Notes: generated from the letters alone by a model not told the origin. DNA of 55,103 nt from Pseudoduganella sp. (GCA_021323265.1 JAJTCO010000035.1:1-55103); one strand, 5' to 3'; positions 42,675-53,282 are shown, counted from the first letter of the stretch. Numbers and translations: made by a program.

Positions 42675-44420
42675 ATGGAATCGGCCGTACTGAGCGCGCG
42701 CAACCTGTCGCGCCACTTCCTGGCCAAAGGTGCAGCGGCGCCGGTGGTGGCGCTGGCCGACGTCTCGCTCGACGTGCCGGCCGGCGCCCTGAGCGCGCTG
42801 GTGGGGCCGGACGGCGCGGGCAAGACCACCTTGCTGCGCATGGCGGCCGGCCTGCTGGCGCCCAGCGCCGGCACGCTGTCGGTGCTCGGCATCGACGTGG
42901 CGGCCCAGCCGCAGAAGGTGCAGGACCGCATCAGCTACATGCCGCAGCGCTTCGGCCTGTACGAAGACCTGAGCGTGCAGGAGAACATGGACCTGTATGC
43001 CGACCTGCACGGCGTGCCGCCGCAGCAGCGGCGCGAACGTTTCGCGCGCCTGCTGCACATGACGGACCTGGCCCGCTTCACCACGCGGCCGGCAGGCAAG
43101 CTCTCCGGCGGCATGAAGCAAAAACTCGGGCTGGCCTGTACCCTGGTGCGCCTGCCGCGGCTGCTGCTGCTCGACGAACCCACTGTCGGCGTCGATCCCC
43201 TGTCGCGGCGCGAGCTGTGGCAGATCGTGCAGCAGCTGGTGGAGCAGGAACAGCTGTCGGTGATCGTCAGCACGTCCTATATGGACGAGGCGGAGCGCTG
43301 CCAGCAGGTGTTCGTCATGCACGAGGGGCGGCTGCTGGCGGCCGGGCCGCCGGCCGCGCTGCGCGCGCAGGCGGATGGCCTGTGCTTTGCGGCGGCGCCG
43401 CGCGGCAACGACTCGGCGCGCGCCCTGCAGGCGCGCCTGATCGACGCGCGCGACGCGGTAATCGACGCGGTGCCCGAGGGCGGACAAGTGCGCTTCGTGC
43501 GGCGCGCCGGCGCCAAGGACGATGCGCTGGCGCCGCTGCTCGGCGGCGTGCCGCCCAGCCCGGTGCCGGCACGGCTGGAGGACGGCTTCATGATGCTGCT
43601 GCGCGCCGCGCCGGCGCCGGCGGCGCAGGCAGCCAGTGCGGCGCCGCACGCCACGGGGGCGTCCGCGCCGTCCGCCGCCCCGATGATCGAGGTGCGCGAC
43701 CTGGTGCGCAAGTTCGGCGACTTCACGGCCGTCGCCAGCACCAGCTTCAGCGTCGCGCGCGGCGAGATCTTCGGCCTGCTCGGTCCCAACGGCGCCGGCA
43801 AGACCACCACCTTCCGCATGCTGTGCGGCCTGCTGCCGGCCAGTTCAGGCTTCCTGCAGGTGGCCGGCGTCAACCTGCGCCATGCCCGCGCCCATGCCCG
43901 CGCCAAGGTCGGCTACGTGTCGCAGAAGTTCGCCCTGTACGGCAATCTCACCGTGGCCGAGAACCTCGACTTCTTCGGCGGCGCCTATGGCCTGTACGGC
44001 AAGCGCCTGAAACAGCGCACCGCCCAGGTGCTCGACGAATTCCAGCTGCGCGGGCAGGAGGGCACGCCCAGCGGCCAGCTGCCGGGCGGCTTCAAGCAAC
44101 GCCTGGCCATGGCCACCGGCCTGCTGCACGAACCGGAAGTACTGTTCCTGGACGAACCCACCAGCGGCGCCGACCCGCTGGCGCGCCGCGAATTCTGGCG
44201 CCGCATCACCAGCCTGTCCGAACAAGGGGTCACGGTCGTGGTTACCACCCACTTCATGGAAGAAGCGGAATACTGCGACCGCATCGTCATCCAGGACGCC
44301 GGCAAGCTGCTCGCCATCGGCACGCCGCTCGAGGTGCGCACCCAGGCCGGCGGGGCAGCCAATATGGAAGACGCCTTCATCGCCATCGTCGAGCGGCACC
44401 GCAACGGGAGCGCGGCATGA
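42675..44420 (+). CDS. ABC transporter with two fused ATP-binding domains (YbhF-like)
   Basis: A 581-residue tandem ATPase. Domain 1 has Walker A GPDGAGKTT (residues 44-52), signature LSGGMKQKL and Walker B LLLLDEP. An Ala/Pro-rich linker (about 310-338) follows. Domain 2 has Walker A GPNGAGKTT (370-378), a degenerate signature LPGGFKQRL and Walker B VLFLDEP. Both nucleotide sites look competent. It powers the two permeases encoded next; its stop overlaps the first permease start by 4 bp. Confidence 0.94.
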   Translation: MESAVLSARNLSRHFLAKGAAAPVVALADVSLDVPAGALSALVGPDGAGKTTLLRMAAGLLAPSAGTLSVLGIDVAAQPQKVQDRISYMPQRFGLYEDLSVQENMDLYADLHGVPPQQRRERFARLLHMTDLARFTTRPAGKLSGGMKQKLGLACTLVRLPRLLLLDEPTVGVDPLSRRELWQIVQQLVEQEQLSVIVSTSYMDEAERCQQVFVMHEGRLLAAGPPAALRAQADGLCFAAAPRGNDSARALQARLIDARDAVIDAVPEGGQVRFVRRAGAKDDALAPLLGGVPPSPVPARLEDGFMMLLRAAPAPAAQAASAAPHATGASAPSAAPMIEVRDLVRKFGDFTAVASTSFSVARGEIFGLLGPNGAGKTTTFRMLCGLLPASSGFLQVAGVNLRHARAHARAKVGYVSQKFALYGNLTVAENLDFFGGAYGLYGKRLKQRTAQVLDEFQLRGQEGTPSGQLPGGFKQRLAMATGLLHEPEVLFLDEPTSGADPLARREFWRRITSLSEQGVTVVVTTHFMEEAEYCDRIVIQDAGKLLAIGTPLEVRTQAGGAANMEDAFIAIVERHRNGSAA

Positions 44421-45559
44421 GCGCGGCCTGGCGCACGCGCCTGGCGGCACTGGTGCGCAAGGAATTCCGCCAGCTGCTGCGCGACGCGTCGAACCTGGCG
44501 ATCGGCGTCTTCCTGCCCATCGTCCTGATCCTGATCTTCGGCTACGGCTTGTCGCTGGACGTCAAGCACGCGCCCATCGCCATCGTGATGGAAGACAGCT
44601 CGCCGACCGCGCACGACGCCGTGGCGGGCCTGACCCTGTCGCCCTCCTTCGAACCGCTGCAGGTGGCCTCCATGCATGACGCGCAAGTGCTGCTGCGCGA
44701 ACGGCGCGTCGACGCCATCGTGCGCGTGCCCGCCACCTTCACGCGCGACGTCGGCGCCGGCGACGCCGCCGTGCAAGTGATCGTGCACGGCGCGGAAGCC
44801 AACCGCGCCAGCATCATCCTCAACTACGCCGTCGGCGCGCTGCAGCAGTGGGAGGCGCGCCGCGCCGAACGCCTGGGCAGTGCGGCACGTCCAGACGCCC
44901 TGCCCCGCAACGGCGCCGTGCGCATCGAGCAGCGCATGTGGTACAACAGCGCCAACACCAGCACCTGGTATCTGGTGCCGGGCCTGATTGTCTTGATCAT
45001 GACGCTGGTGGGCGCCTTCCTCACCGCACTGGTGATGGCGCGCGAATGGGAGCGCGGCACGCTGGAGGCGCTGTTCGTCACCCCGGTGCGGCCGGTGGAA
45101 ATCCTGCTGGCCAAGATCATTCCCTACTTTTGCGTCGGCATGCTGGGGCTGTTCCTGTGCCTGGCCGCCGCCCGTTTCCTGTTCCACGTGCCGATGCAGG
45201 GTTCCTTGCTGGTGATTGTCCTTGCCTCCATGCTCTACCTGGTCGTCGCCGTCGGCATCGGCCTGCTGATCTCGTCGGTCACGCGCAACCAGTTCCTGGC
45301 CAGCCAGCTCGCGCTGGTGAGCAGCTTCATGCCCACCCTGATGCTGTCGGGCTTCCTGTTCGACCTGCGCAACGTGCCGCTGGTGGTGCAGGCGGTGGGG
45401 CGCGTGCTGCCGGCCACCTACTTCATGGAACTGGTGAAGACGCTGTTCCTGGCCGGGAACGTCTGGCCGCTGATCCTGCGCAACTGCGCCATCCTCGCCG
45501 CGTACGCCGTGCTGCTGCTGGCCATTGCGCGCGCGGTCACCCGCAAACGATTGGACTGA
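44417..45559 (+). CDS. ABC-2 type permease (YbhS-like)
   Basis: A 380-residue ABC-2 membrane protein: one N-terminal helix (FLPIVLILIFGYGLSL), a large periplasmic domain (about residues 45-180), then five helices. The motif MAREWERGTLEALFVTPVRPVEIL is typical of this family. It probably forms a heterodimer with the next gene product. Confidence 0.93.
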   Translation: MSAAWRTRLAALVRKEFRQLLRDASNLAIGVFLPIVLILIFGYGLSLDVKHAPIAIVMEDSSPTAHDAVAGLTLSPSFEPLQVASMHDAQVLLRERRVDAIVRVPATFTRDVGAGDAAVQVIVHGAEANRASIILNYAVGALQQWEARRAERLGSAARPDALPRNGAVRIEQRMWYNSANTSTWYLVPGLIVLIMTLVGAFLTALVMAREWERGTLEALFVTPVRPVEILLAKIIPYFCVGMLGLFLCLAAARFLFHVPMQGSLLVIVLASMLYLVVAVGIGLLISSVTRNQFLASQLALVSSFMPTLMLSGFLFDLRNVPLVVQAVGRVLPATYFMELVKTLFLAGNVWPLILRNCAILAAYAVLLLAIARAVTRKRLD

Positions 45560-45566
45560 GGCCGCC

Positions 45567-46685
45567 ATGATGGAATTGTTCCGCCATATTGCCGTCATCG
45601 TCCGCAAGGAATTCCTGGCCGTGCTCAAGGACCCGAAGAGCCGCGCCATCCTGGTGGTGCCGGCCATCGTGCAAAGCCTGCTGTTCGGCTACGCGGCCAC
45701 CTACGACCTGACCCGCGTGCCATACGCGCTGCACGACGCCAGCCGCAGCGCCGCCTCGGCCGCGCTGCTGGCCAAGCTCGATGCCAGCGGCACGCTCGAG
45801 CGCAGCGTCACCTTCGCCACGCAGGACGCGCTGAGCGCCGCCATCGACAGCCAGCAGGCGCTGCTGGCCATCAGCATTCCCGCCGACTTCGAGCACCGGC
45901 TGTACGCGGGCGAACCGGCGCCGCTGCAGGTGGTCCTGGACGGGCGCAACTCGAACACTGCCGGCTCCGCCGGCGCCCACCTGGGCGCGGTGGTGGCCGA
46001 CTTCAACCGCCAGTGGCGCGTGCAGCACGGCGCTCCCGCACCGGCGCTGAGCATCGCGTCGCGCGCCTGGTTCAACCCTAACCTGGAGACGCGCTGGTAC
46101 CTGATGCCTGGCCTGATCGCAGCGCTCAGCATGCTGCAAACGCTGCTACTCACGGCCCTGTCGGTGGCGCGCGAACGCGAACAGGGCACCTTCGACCAGT
46201 TGCTGGTGACGCCGCTCACGCCGACCGAGATCATGCTTGGCAAGGCGCTGCCGCCCATCATGATCGGCTTGCTGCAATCGACCATGATCCTGCTGGTGAC
46301 GCGGCTCTGGTTCGGCGTGCCAATGGCCGGTTCGCTGCTCTCCCTGTACGCCGCGCTGGCCCTGTTCACGGTGGCCAGCGTCGGCATCGGCCTGTCGATC
46401 TCCGCCGTCTCGCTGAACATGCAGCAAGCCATGCTGTACACCTTCGTGCTTCTGATGCCGATGATGCTGCTCTCGGGCCTGACCACGCCGGTGCGCAACA
46501 TGCCGCAGGCGCTGCAGGCGGCCACCATGGCCAACCCGCTGCGCTTTGCCATCGACATGGTGCAGCGTATCTACCTGGAAGGGGCGCCGCTGGCCGCGCT
46601 CTGGACCAGCATGGTGCCGCTGTGCGTGATCGCCCTTCTCACCCTGCCGCTGGCGGCCTGGCTGTTCCGCCACCGCCTTGCCTGA
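45567..46685 (+). CDS. ABC-2 type permease (YbhR-like)
   Basis: A 372-residue ABC-2 permease with the same architecture as its neighbour: N-terminal helix, periplasmic domain and C-terminal helices, with ALSVAREREQGTFDQLLVTP. The ATGATG start is 7 bp after the preceding stop. The pair with the fused ATPase fits the YbhGFSR efflux system, in E. coli linked to cephalosporin, tetracycline and cation export. Confidence 0.93.
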   Translation: MMELFRHIAVIVRKEFLAVLKDPKSRAILVVPAIVQSLLFGYAATYDLTRVPYALHDASRSAASAALLAKLDASGTLERSVTFATQDALSAAIDSQQALLAISIPADFEHRLYAGEPAPLQVVLDGRNSNTAGSAGAHLGAVVADFNRQWRVQHGAPAPALSIASRAWFNPNLETRWYLMPGLIAALSMLQTLLLTALSVAREREQGTFDQLLVTPLTPTEIMLGKALPPIMIGLLQSTMILLVTRLWFGVPMAGSLLSLYAALALFTVASVGIGLSISAVSLNMQQAMLYTFVLLMPMMLLSGLTTPVRNMPQALQAATMANPLRFAIDMVQRIYLEGAPLAALWTSMVPLCVIALLTLPLAAWLFRHRLA

Positions 46686-46697
46686 ACAGGAATCGCC

Positions 46698-48161
46698 ATG
46701 AAACGCTCGCTTGCCTCCCTGCTCTGCCTCTCGCTGGCCGCCTGCGCGGCCGGCCCGGACTTCCGCGCGCCCGAGGTGGCCGCACCCGCCGCCTACGGCG
46801 ACTGGCATGGCGGCGCGCCGTCCTTGCGCGACACCGGCCTGGCGGCCGGCACCGCGCAATCGTTCGCGCGCTTTGCCGACCCCGTGCTGGCGCAACTGCA
46901 GGAACAGGCCATGCAGGCCAGCTTCGACGTGCGCACGGCCACCTTGCGCTTCGCGCAAAGCCGCCTGGCGCGTAATGTGGTGGCCAGCGCGCAAGGGCCG
47001 CAGTTGGCGGCGCGCGCCGCGGCAACGCGCCAGCGCCAGTCGGAATCGGGCGCAGGCACGCGCCTGGTCGACGCCATTAGCCCGGCCAACCGCGACGCCC
47101 TGATCGAGCACCTCAGCGATCCCTTCATGCTGTACCAGGCCGGCCTGGACGCCAGCTGGGAACTGGACCTGTGGGGACGCGTGCGGCGCAGCGTGCAGGC
47201 CGCCGACGCCGGCATGGCCGAAGCGAGCTCGCTGCTGCGCGAAGTGCAACTGGCGGTGCGGCTGGAGGTGGCGCGCAATTACTACGAGCTGCGCGCCGCC
47301 CAGCAGCAGCACGCCTGGCTGCAGGACGAACTGGCCGCGGCACGCGACATGGCGGCGCTCGCCGATGCGCGCCAGCGCGGCGGCCTGGCAAGCGACCTGG
47401 AGGCCGAGCAGCAGCGCTTGGCGCTGGCCGACCTGGCGGGGCGCCTGCCCGCCCAGCTTGAAGCGCAAGCCGCGGCCATCAACCGCCTGACCCTGCTGCT
47501 GGCGCAACCGCCCGGTGCGCTGCAGGCGCAGCTGGCCCTTGCCAGCGGTGCGCCGCTGCGCGGCCCCGACCTGGCGCTGGGCGTGCCGGCCGAAGTGATG
47601 CGCCACCGCCCCGACATCCAGGCCGCCGAAGCGCGCCTGCAGGCCGCCACGGCCCGCATCGGCGTCGCCGTGGCCGACCTCTACCCGCGCGTCACGCTCG
47701 GCCTCTCCTTCGGCGCGGAAGCGCTGGCGACGGGCAAGTTCGGCGAATGGGGCAGCCGCCAATGGTCGCTCGGCCCCAGCCTGCACCTGCCGCTGTTCGA
47801 CAACGGCCGGCGCCGCGCCGTGGTGGAACTGCGCACACTGGAGCAGCAGGAGGCGGCCATCGCCTTCCAGAAGACCGTGCTCGGCGCCTGGCACGAGATG
47901 GACGACGCCCTCTCGGCCTACGCCGCCGAACGCCAGCGCCAGCAAGCCCTGGCCGCGCGTGAAGCCAGTGCGCGCGCCACGCTGGCGCTGGCCCAGGCGC
48001 GCGCCCGGCACGGCCTGGGCGACACCCTGCCCGTGCTGCAGGCCCAGCGCGCCCTGCTGGCGGTGCAGCGCGAACGCGGCGCCAGCGAGGCGGCCCTGGC
48101 CTTGCGCCTGCTGCGCATCTGCAAGGCCAGCGGACTGGCGCCGCAGCCAGATTTCCAATAG
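46698..48161 (+). CDS. Outer membrane efflux lipoprotein (NodT/OprM family)
   Basis: A 487-residue TolC-superfamily protein with a lipoprotein signal (LAAC, Cys16) and two Ala-rich helical repeat halves. The family motifs YQAGLDASWELDLWGRVRRS and VPAEVMRHRPDIQAAEARL are present. It is the last gene of the operon, 12 bp after the permease, and supplies the outer-membrane channel that E. coli borrows from tolC. Confidence 0.95.
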   Translation: MKRSLASLLCLSLAACAAGPDFRAPEVAAPAAYGDWHGGAPSLRDTGLAAGTAQSFARFADPVLAQLQEQAMQASFDVRTATLRFAQSRLARNVVASAQGPQLAARAAATRQRQSESGAGTRLVDAISPANRDALIEHLSDPFMLYQAGLDASWELDLWGRVRRSVQAADAGMAEASSLLREVQLAVRLEVARNYYELRAAQQQHAWLQDELAAARDMAALADARQRGGLASDLEAEQQRLALADLAGRLPAQLEAQAAAINRLTLLLAQPPGALQAQLALASGAPLRGPDLALGVPAEVMRHRPDIQAAEARLQAATARIGVAVADLYPRVTLGLSFGAEALATGKFGEWGSRQWSLGPSLHLPLFDNGRRRAVVELRTLEQQEAAIAFQKTVLGAWHEMDDALSAYAAERQRQQALAAREASARATLALAQARARHGLGDTLPVLQAQRALLAVQRERGASEAALALRLLRICKASGLAPQPDFQ

Positions 48162-48237
48162 GCAATTGCAAAAATGCGCAAGGGGGTAGCCGGGTCGGCT
48201 AAGATAGAGGTTTTGGACTCCCCGCCTTAGGGCGCTT

Positions 48238-49575
48238 ATGGACAACCTTCTACTCGTCGCCTTCGCACTCTTCCTCGTAGCACTGAACGGCTTTTACGTG
48301 GCCGCCGAATTCAGCATCGTCACCCTGCGCCGCACCCGCGTGCGCGCCATCGCCAAGACCCAGGGCCTGCGCGGCCGCATCCTCGCCAAGGTGCACGGCC
48401 AGCTCGACGCCTACCTGTCCGCCTGCCAGCTGGGCATCACGCTCGCCTCGCTCGGCCTGGGCTGGATCGGCGAGCCCGCCTTCGCCCGCCTGCTGGAACC
48501 GCTCCTGGTCGCCGTGGGCATCACCGCGCCGGAAATCGTGCACGGCATCTCCTTCGTATTCGCCTTCGTCACCATCTCCTTCCTGCACATCGTGGTGGGC
48601 GAGCTGGCGCCGAAATCGCTGGCCATCCGCCTGCCGGAAGCGGTCGCGCTGTGGAGCGCGCTGCCGCTGTACGCCTTCTACTGGGCCATGTACCCGGCCA
48701 TCTGGATGCTCAACCAGAGCGCCAACTGGGTGCTGCGCCTGGCCGGCCTGGGCGACGCCGGCGGCCACGAGTCGCACTATTCGAACGAAGAGCTGAAGCT
48801 GATCCTGCGCACCAGCCAGCCGGGCGAGGCGTTCAACAAGGACGAGCGCAACATCCTGGCCAACTCGCTCGACTTCTCGCAGTTGCGCGTGGCCGACCTG
48901 ATGCGCCCCATCAACGAAGTGATCGCCCTGCACGCCGACCGCACGATCGAGGAAAACCTCGATACGGTGGTGCGCAACCGCTTCAGCCGCTATCCCTACT
49001 TCGACGAACAGGGCGACAGCGTACTGGGCGTGGTGCACCTGAAGGACCTGTTCTTCGCGCTGCAGTCGCGCAAGGAGATCAAGAGCCTGGCGGGCATCCT
49101 GCGCCCGGTGGAAACCATCTCGGCGCGCACCCCGGCGCTGGAACTGTTCCGCCGCTTCAAGGATGGCGCGCCGCACTTCGCCCTGATCGGCGAAAAAGGC
49201 AAGCGCCCGGTCGGCTTCCTGACCCTGGACAACCTGCTGGGCGCGATGGTGGGCGAGATCCACGACGAATTCCGCCTCAATGAAAACGACTGGCTCAAGC
49301 AGCCGGACGGCGCCCTGATCGGCAAGGCCAGCCTGCCCATCTTCTCGCTGGAACGCGCGCTGGGCGTCGACATCGAGAACGAGGAACTGGGCCTGGAAGA
49401 AGTGGAGTCGGTGGGCGGCCTGATCATGCTCAAGCTGGGCGACATTCCGAAACAGGGCCAGCGCGTCGAGTTCGACACCTTCGACCTGGTGGTGAAGAAG
49501 ATGAGCGGCCCGCGCATCCTGCTGGTGAAGGTGATCCCGCGCCTGCTGCCGCCCGACTCCGACGAGCAGGACTGA
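48238..49575 (+). CDS. CNNM/CorC-type hemolysin family protein
   Basis: A 445-residue inner-membrane protein: a DUF21/CNNM transmembrane domain (about residues 1-180, with LNGFYVAAEFSIVTLRRTRV), a paired CBS domain (about 205-330, VADLMRPINEVIALH) and a CorC_HlyC domain (about 345-435, VGGLIMLKLGDIPKQGQ). Family members are implicated in magnesium or other divalent-cation export. It is convergent with the AI-2E permease gene 21 bp away. Confidence 0.94.
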   Translation: MDNLLLVAFALFLVALNGFYVAAEFSIVTLRRTRVRAIAKTQGLRGRILAKVHGQLDAYLSACQLGITLASLGLGWIGEPAFARLLEPLLVAVGITAPEIVHGISFVFAFVTISFLHIVVGELAPKSLAIRLPEAVALWSALPLYAFYWAMYPAIWMLNQSANWVLRLAGLGDAGGHESHYSNEELKLILRTSQPGEAFNKDERNILANSLDFSQLRVADLMRPINEVIALHADRTIEENLDTVVRNRFSRYPYFDEQGDSVLGVVHLKDLFFALQSRKEIKSLAGILRPVETISARTPALELFRRFKDGAPHFALIGEKGKRPVGFLTLDNLLGAMVGEIHDEFRLNENDWLKQPDGALIGKASLPIFSLERALGVDIENEELGLEEVESVGGLIMLKLGDIPKQGQRVEFDTFDLVVKKMSGPRILLVKVIPRLLPPDSDEQD

Positions 49576-49596
49576 CGCGCCGGCGCCGCGGCACGG

Positions 49597-50640
49597 TCAT
49601 GCGACCGGTTTGACGTTGGTCCAGTTCCTGAGCAGGCCCAGGGCCACGGCCAGCAGGGTCGGACCGATGAACAGGCCGACAAAGCCGAAGGCCAGCACGC
49701 CCCCCATCACGCCCAGCAGCACCAGCGCGAACGGCAGACTGGAGCCGCGCGAGATGAGGATGGGCTTGACCACGTTGTCGACGCCGCTGATGATGACCAG
49801 GCCGTACACCACCATGAAGATGCCCCAGCCGGTCATGCCCTGCGAGAACAGCCAGATCGAGGCGCCGCCCCAGATCAGCGGCGGACCCACCGGCACCAGC
49901 GAGAAAATGAAGGTGACCACCGACAGCAGCGCCACGGCCGGCACGCCGGCAATCAGGAAGCCGAGCGCCGCCACCGCCGCCTGCGCCAGTGCGGTGCCCA
50001 GCATGCCGTACATGACGCCGGTCACCGTGCGGCTCACCGTTTCGGCCACCTCCACCGCCTGTTCGCCCATGATCTTGTCCATGCCCGAAGCCAGCGCCGC
50101 GATCACGGTGTGGCCGTCGCGGTACAGGAAGAAGGAGACAAAGACCGCCAGGCTGACCTGGGCCACGCCCGCGCCCAGCACGATGCCGCTGTTCAGCAGG
50201 ATATCGCGCACCGGCTCCATGTAGCGCCGGGCGAGCGCCACCAGTTCCTCCTTGCTGCTCATGATCTGGCGCAGGTAGGCGTCGACCGACTCCCCCACCA
50301 GCGGCAACTGGCGCAGCCAGGCCGGCGGTTCGAAGTGCCCCGAATCGAGCGCGTCGCGCGCGCCGTGGTAGAAGTGGGTCACGCTGTCGGCGATATTCCA
50401 CGTCACCAGCGACAGCGGCACCAGGATCACCAGGATCAGCGACACCGTCATCACGGCGGCGGCCAGCGTATGGCGCCCGTCCAGGCGGCCCAGCAGGCGC
50501 TGGTACAGCGGCCAGCTGGATATGGCGATGGCGGCGGCGAACAGGATGCCGGCCAGGAAGGGGCGCAGGACGTACAGGCAGCCAATGACAAGGAAGACGA
50601 TGGCGGCCAGCCGGCTATAGGGCTGAAATCTTTTTTCCAT
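49597..50640 (-). CDS. AI-2E family transporter (PerM-like)
   Basis: A 347-residue polytopic protein with about eight helices and the family's central helical domain (residues about 90-160). The C-terminal part GGVLAFGFVGLFIGPTLLAV is typical. Family members include autoinducer-2 exporters and sodium/proton antiporters, so the substrate cannot be assigned. It is a single gene. Confidence 0.92.
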   Translation of the reverse strand: MEKRFQPYSRLAAIVFLVIGCLYVLRPFLAGILFAAAIAISSWPLYQRLLGRLDGRHTLAAAVMTVSLILVILVPLSLVTWNIADSVTHFYHGARDALDSGHFEPPAWLRQLPLVGESVDAYLRQIMSSKEELVALARRYMEPVRDILLNSGIVLGAGVAQVSLAVFVSFFLYRDGHTVIAALASGMDKIMGEQAVEVAETVSRTVTGVMYGMLGTALAQAAVAALGFLIAGVPAVALLSVVTFIFSLVPVGPPLIWGGASIWLFSQGMTGWGIFMVVYGLVIISGVDNVVKPILISRGSSLPFALVLLGVMGGVLAFGFVGLFIGPTLLAVALGLLRNWTNVKPVA

Positions 50641-50660
50641 GCCGTAAGCTTAGCAGGAAA

Positions 50661-50689
50661 ATAAAAAGCGGCCCGCTTAGGGGCCGCTT
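50661..50689 (-). terminator. Rho-independent terminator of the sco/cta genes
   Basis: On the minus strand a perfect 9-bp stem AAGCGGCCC / GGGCCGCTT with a 6-base loop is followed by TTTTTATTTT. It lies 18 bp beyond the sco stop and may also work partly from the other side. Confidence 0.9.
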
Positions 50690-50706
50690 AAGGCGGGAGC
50701 GCTCCC

Positions 50707-51294
50707 TCAGCTTGCCAGCAGCAGCTTCAGGTCGTGCACGATCGGCGCCGGACCGCCGCCGTGGCGCAGGAACAGGCGGATCTTGCCGTTCTTGTCGAAC
50801 ACATAGCTGCCGGCCGTGTGGTCGATGGTGTAGCTGTCCGCCGTCTTGCCCGCCACCTTCTGGTAGAAGACCTTGAACTCCTTGGCCGTGGCGGCGGTCT
50901 GCTCCGGCGTGCCGTACAGGCCGACGAAGCGCGGATCGAAGCCCGGCACGTACTGCGCCAGCAGTTCCTGCGTGTCGCGCTCGGGATCGAGCGTGGCGAA
51001 CAGCACCTGCACCTTGTCCGCATCGGGACCGAGCTCCTTCATCACGGCCGACATTTCCGCCATGGTGGTCGGGCACACGTCCGGGCAGTGCGTGAAGCCG
51101 AAGAACAGCACCACCACCTTGCCCTTGTAGGACTCCAGCGTGACCGGCTTGCCGGTATGGTCGTTCAGGGAGAAGCCCTTGCCGTAGCCCAGGCCCGTGA
51201 GGTCGGTGTTTTCGAATTTGAGCTGCTGCTCGCCGCATGCCGACAGGACGGCCAGCGCGAGCAGCATGGACAGTGCCGCAAACAGTTTTTTCAT
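50707..51294 (-). CDS. SCO1/SenC family copper chaperone
   Basis: A 195-residue lipoprotein (lipobox LSAC, Cys20) with a thioredoxin-like fold. The copper site is complete: CPDVC with Cys70 and Cys74, and His159 in YTIDHTAG. It delivers copper to the CuA centre of cytochrome c oxidase. It starts 2 bp after ctaB and ends the operon. Confidence 0.95.
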   Translation of the reverse strand: MKKLFAALSMLLALAVLSACGEQQLKFENTDLTGLGYGKGFSLNDHTGKPVTLESYKGKVVVLFFGFTHCPDVCPTTMAEMSAVMKELGPDADKVQVLFATLDPERDTQELLAQYVPGFDPRFVGLYGTPEQTAATAKEFKVFYQKVAGKTADSYTIDHTAGSYVFDKNGKIRLFLRHGGGPAPIVHDLKLLLAS

Positions 51295-51296
51295 GA

Positions 51297-52172
51297 TCAG
51301 AGCTTGATGTAGTGGTCGACCAGCAGCGCCGCGAACAGCAGCGAGAGGTAGATGATGGACCAGGCGAAGGCCTTGCGCGCCACGATGTCGCTGTAGTGCT
51401 TGTAGATGCGCCAGCCGTAGTACAGGAACACCGCGTTCAGCACGATCGCGCTGCCCAGGTAGATCAGGCCGCTCATCTTCACCGCGAACGGCAGCAGCGT
51501 GGTCGCGGCCAGGATGATCGAATACAGCCAGATGTGGAAGGCGGTAAAGCCCATGCCGTGCGTGACGGGCAGCATCGGCAGGCCGGAGCGCTCGTAGTCG
51601 GCGCGGCGGTACATGGCCAGCGCCCAGAAGTGCGGCGGGGTCCAGACGAAGATGATCAGCACCAGCAGCCAGGCCTGCATCGGCACGTCGTTGGCGACGG
51701 CCGCCCAGCCCAGGGCCGGCGGCATGGCGCCGGACAGGCCGCCGATCACGATGTTCTGCGGCGTGGCCGGCTTCAGGATCATGGTGTAGATCACGGCATA
51801 GCCGACGAAGGTGACGAAGGTGAGCCACATGGTCAGCGGGTTCACCAGCTCATGCAGGATCCACATGCCGGCGCCGCCGATGACGAGCGAGAACACCACG
51901 GTCTGCGGCACGCCGATGTCGCCCATGGCCATCGGCCGGCGCGCGGTGCGCGCCATGCGCGCGTCGATTTCGCGCTCCGCCAGGCAGTTCACGGCAAACG
52001 CCGCGCCGGACAGCAGCCAGATGCCGGCCGTCGCCGCGATCACCACGCGCCAGTCGGGCAGGCCGTCGGTCGCCAGGAACATGCCGATCACGGCGCAGAA
52101 GACGGCCAACTGCGTCACGCGCGGTTTGGTCAGCGCCCAGTACTGGGCGATGCGGGAGGGGGAGGATTTCAT
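51297..52172 (-). CDS. ctaB: Protoheme IX farnesyltransferase
   Basis: A 291-residue UbiA-superfamily membrane enzyme that converts heme B to heme O. The prenyl-binding loop [19 protein letters not shown] and the second loop [20 protein letters not shown] are present, with about nine helices. It starts 2 bp after ctaA ends and precedes sco, which fits heme A supply for the oxidase encoded alongside. Confidence 0.96.
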   Translation of the reverse strand: MKSSPSRIAQYWALTKPRVTQLAVFCAVIGMFLATDGLPDWRVVIAATAGIWLLSGAAFAVNCLAEREIDARMARTARRPMAMGDIGVPQTVVFSLVIGGAGMWILHELVNPLTMWLTFVTFVGYAVIYTMILKPATPQNIVIGGLSGAMPPALGWAAVANDVPMQAWLLVLIIFVWTPPHFWALAMYRRADYERSGLPMLPVTHGMGFTAFHIWLYSIILAATTLLPFAVKMSGLIYLGSAIVLNAVFLYYGWRIYKHYSDIVARKAFAWSIIYLSLLFAALLVDHYIKL

Positions 52173-52174
52173 TG

Positions 52175-53272
52175 TTATTGGTAGGCGGGCGCAGCGAGAT
52201 ACTTAGCCCTGTAGTTTATCATGGTCAGCAGCAGCACCAGGGCCGCGGCACCGGCGTTGTGCACCACCGCGATGGTGAGCGGGAAGTTGAAGTAAATGGT
52301 CGCCACGCCGGTCAACGCCTGCAGGGCCAGCACGGCGGCCAGCCAGCGCGCATGGCGCCCCAGGAAGGGCACGCGCCAGGCCTGCCAGGCGGTCAGGCCC
52401 AGCACCAGCACCACCACGGCGGCGAAATTGCGGTGCACCCAGTGGATCGCGGTCAGGGCGGCAAACGGCAGGTAATGGCCGGCGGCCGTCTTGCCCAGGT
52501 CGCGCCACAGGTGGAAGCCATGCTCGAAGTCCATTTCCGGCACCCAGGCGCCGGCGCATTTCGGGAATTCCGTGCAAGCGAGGGTGGCGTAATTGGTGCT
52601 GACCCAGGCCCCCAGGGCCAACTGCACGAACAGCACCATCAGCGACAGCACGGCAAGCGCGCGCACGCGGCGCAACCGGGCCGCGTTGCCCCAGTCGGCC
52701 CGCATGGGGGCCGCGGCCTGGTCCTGCGCGCCGGCGAACCACGCCAGCATGGCAAACAGCGACATGGCCAGCAGCAGGTGGCCCGTCACGATCACCGGCT
52801 GCAGCTTCATCGTCACGGTCAGGGCGCCGAACGCCCCGACCACGCACACCCAGAACAGCAGCAATGTGGCGAACCAGGCCGTGCGCCGGTCGCGGCGCCA
52901 CCAGCCGACGATGGCCATGGCCATGATCAGGATGCCGATGGCCATGGCCAGGTAGCGGTGGATCATTTCGATCCAGGCCTTCACCACCGTGACCGGGCCG
53001 GTGGGCATCAAGGTCTCGGCGGCGACGATCTGCGCGTGTGCGATGAAGGGATTGGCTTCGCCGTAGCAGCCCGGCCAGTCCGGGCAGCCGAGGCCCGAGT
53101 CGGTCAGGCGCGTGAAGGCGCCGAACACGATCAGGTCGAACGCCACGAAGACGCCAACCCAGACCAGCTTGCGGTACTTGTCGGTATCGCGGGAAATCCA
53201 GACGATGGACAGCGGCAGCAGCGCCACCAGCAGCGCCGTGATCGCCATGTGGGCAAGGGAGTTGTGGTCCAT
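52175..53272 (-). CDS. ctaA: Heme A synthase (COX15/CtaA family)
   Basis: A 365-residue protein with about eight helices that oxidises heme O to heme A. Conserved features are the first-loop [13 protein letters not shown], the glutamate/histidine helix [11 protein letters not shown], a second Cys loop [11 protein letters not shown] and the second-half histidine helix [11 protein letters not shown]. It lies 10 bp after the Sco-like gene and 2 bp before ctaB. Confidence 0.95.
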   Translation of the reverse strand: MDHNSLAHMAITALLVALLPLSIVWISRDTDKYRKLVWVGVFVAFDLIVFGAFTRLTDSGLGCPDWPGCYGEANPFIAHAQIVAAETLMPTGPVTVVKAWIEMIHRYLAMAIGILIMAMAIVGWWRRDRRTAWFATLLLFWVCVVGAFGALTVTMKLQPVIVTGHLLLAMSLFAMLAWFAGAQDQAAAPMRADWGNAARLRRVRALAVLSLMVLFVQLALGAWVSTNYATLACTEFPKCAGAWVPEMDFEHGFHLWRDLGKTAAGHYLPFAALTAIHWVHRNFAAVVVLVLGLTAWQAWRVPFLGRHARWLAAVLALQALTGVATIYFNFPLTIAVVHNAGAAALVLLLTMINYRAKYLAAPAYQ

Positions 53273-53282
53273 TGCGCGCGCC

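Noticed and set aside
48162..48237. Possible magnesium riboswitch or leader upstream of the CNNM/CorC gene
   Set aside because: Only 76 bp are available and no M-box or yybP-ykoY core could be traced.
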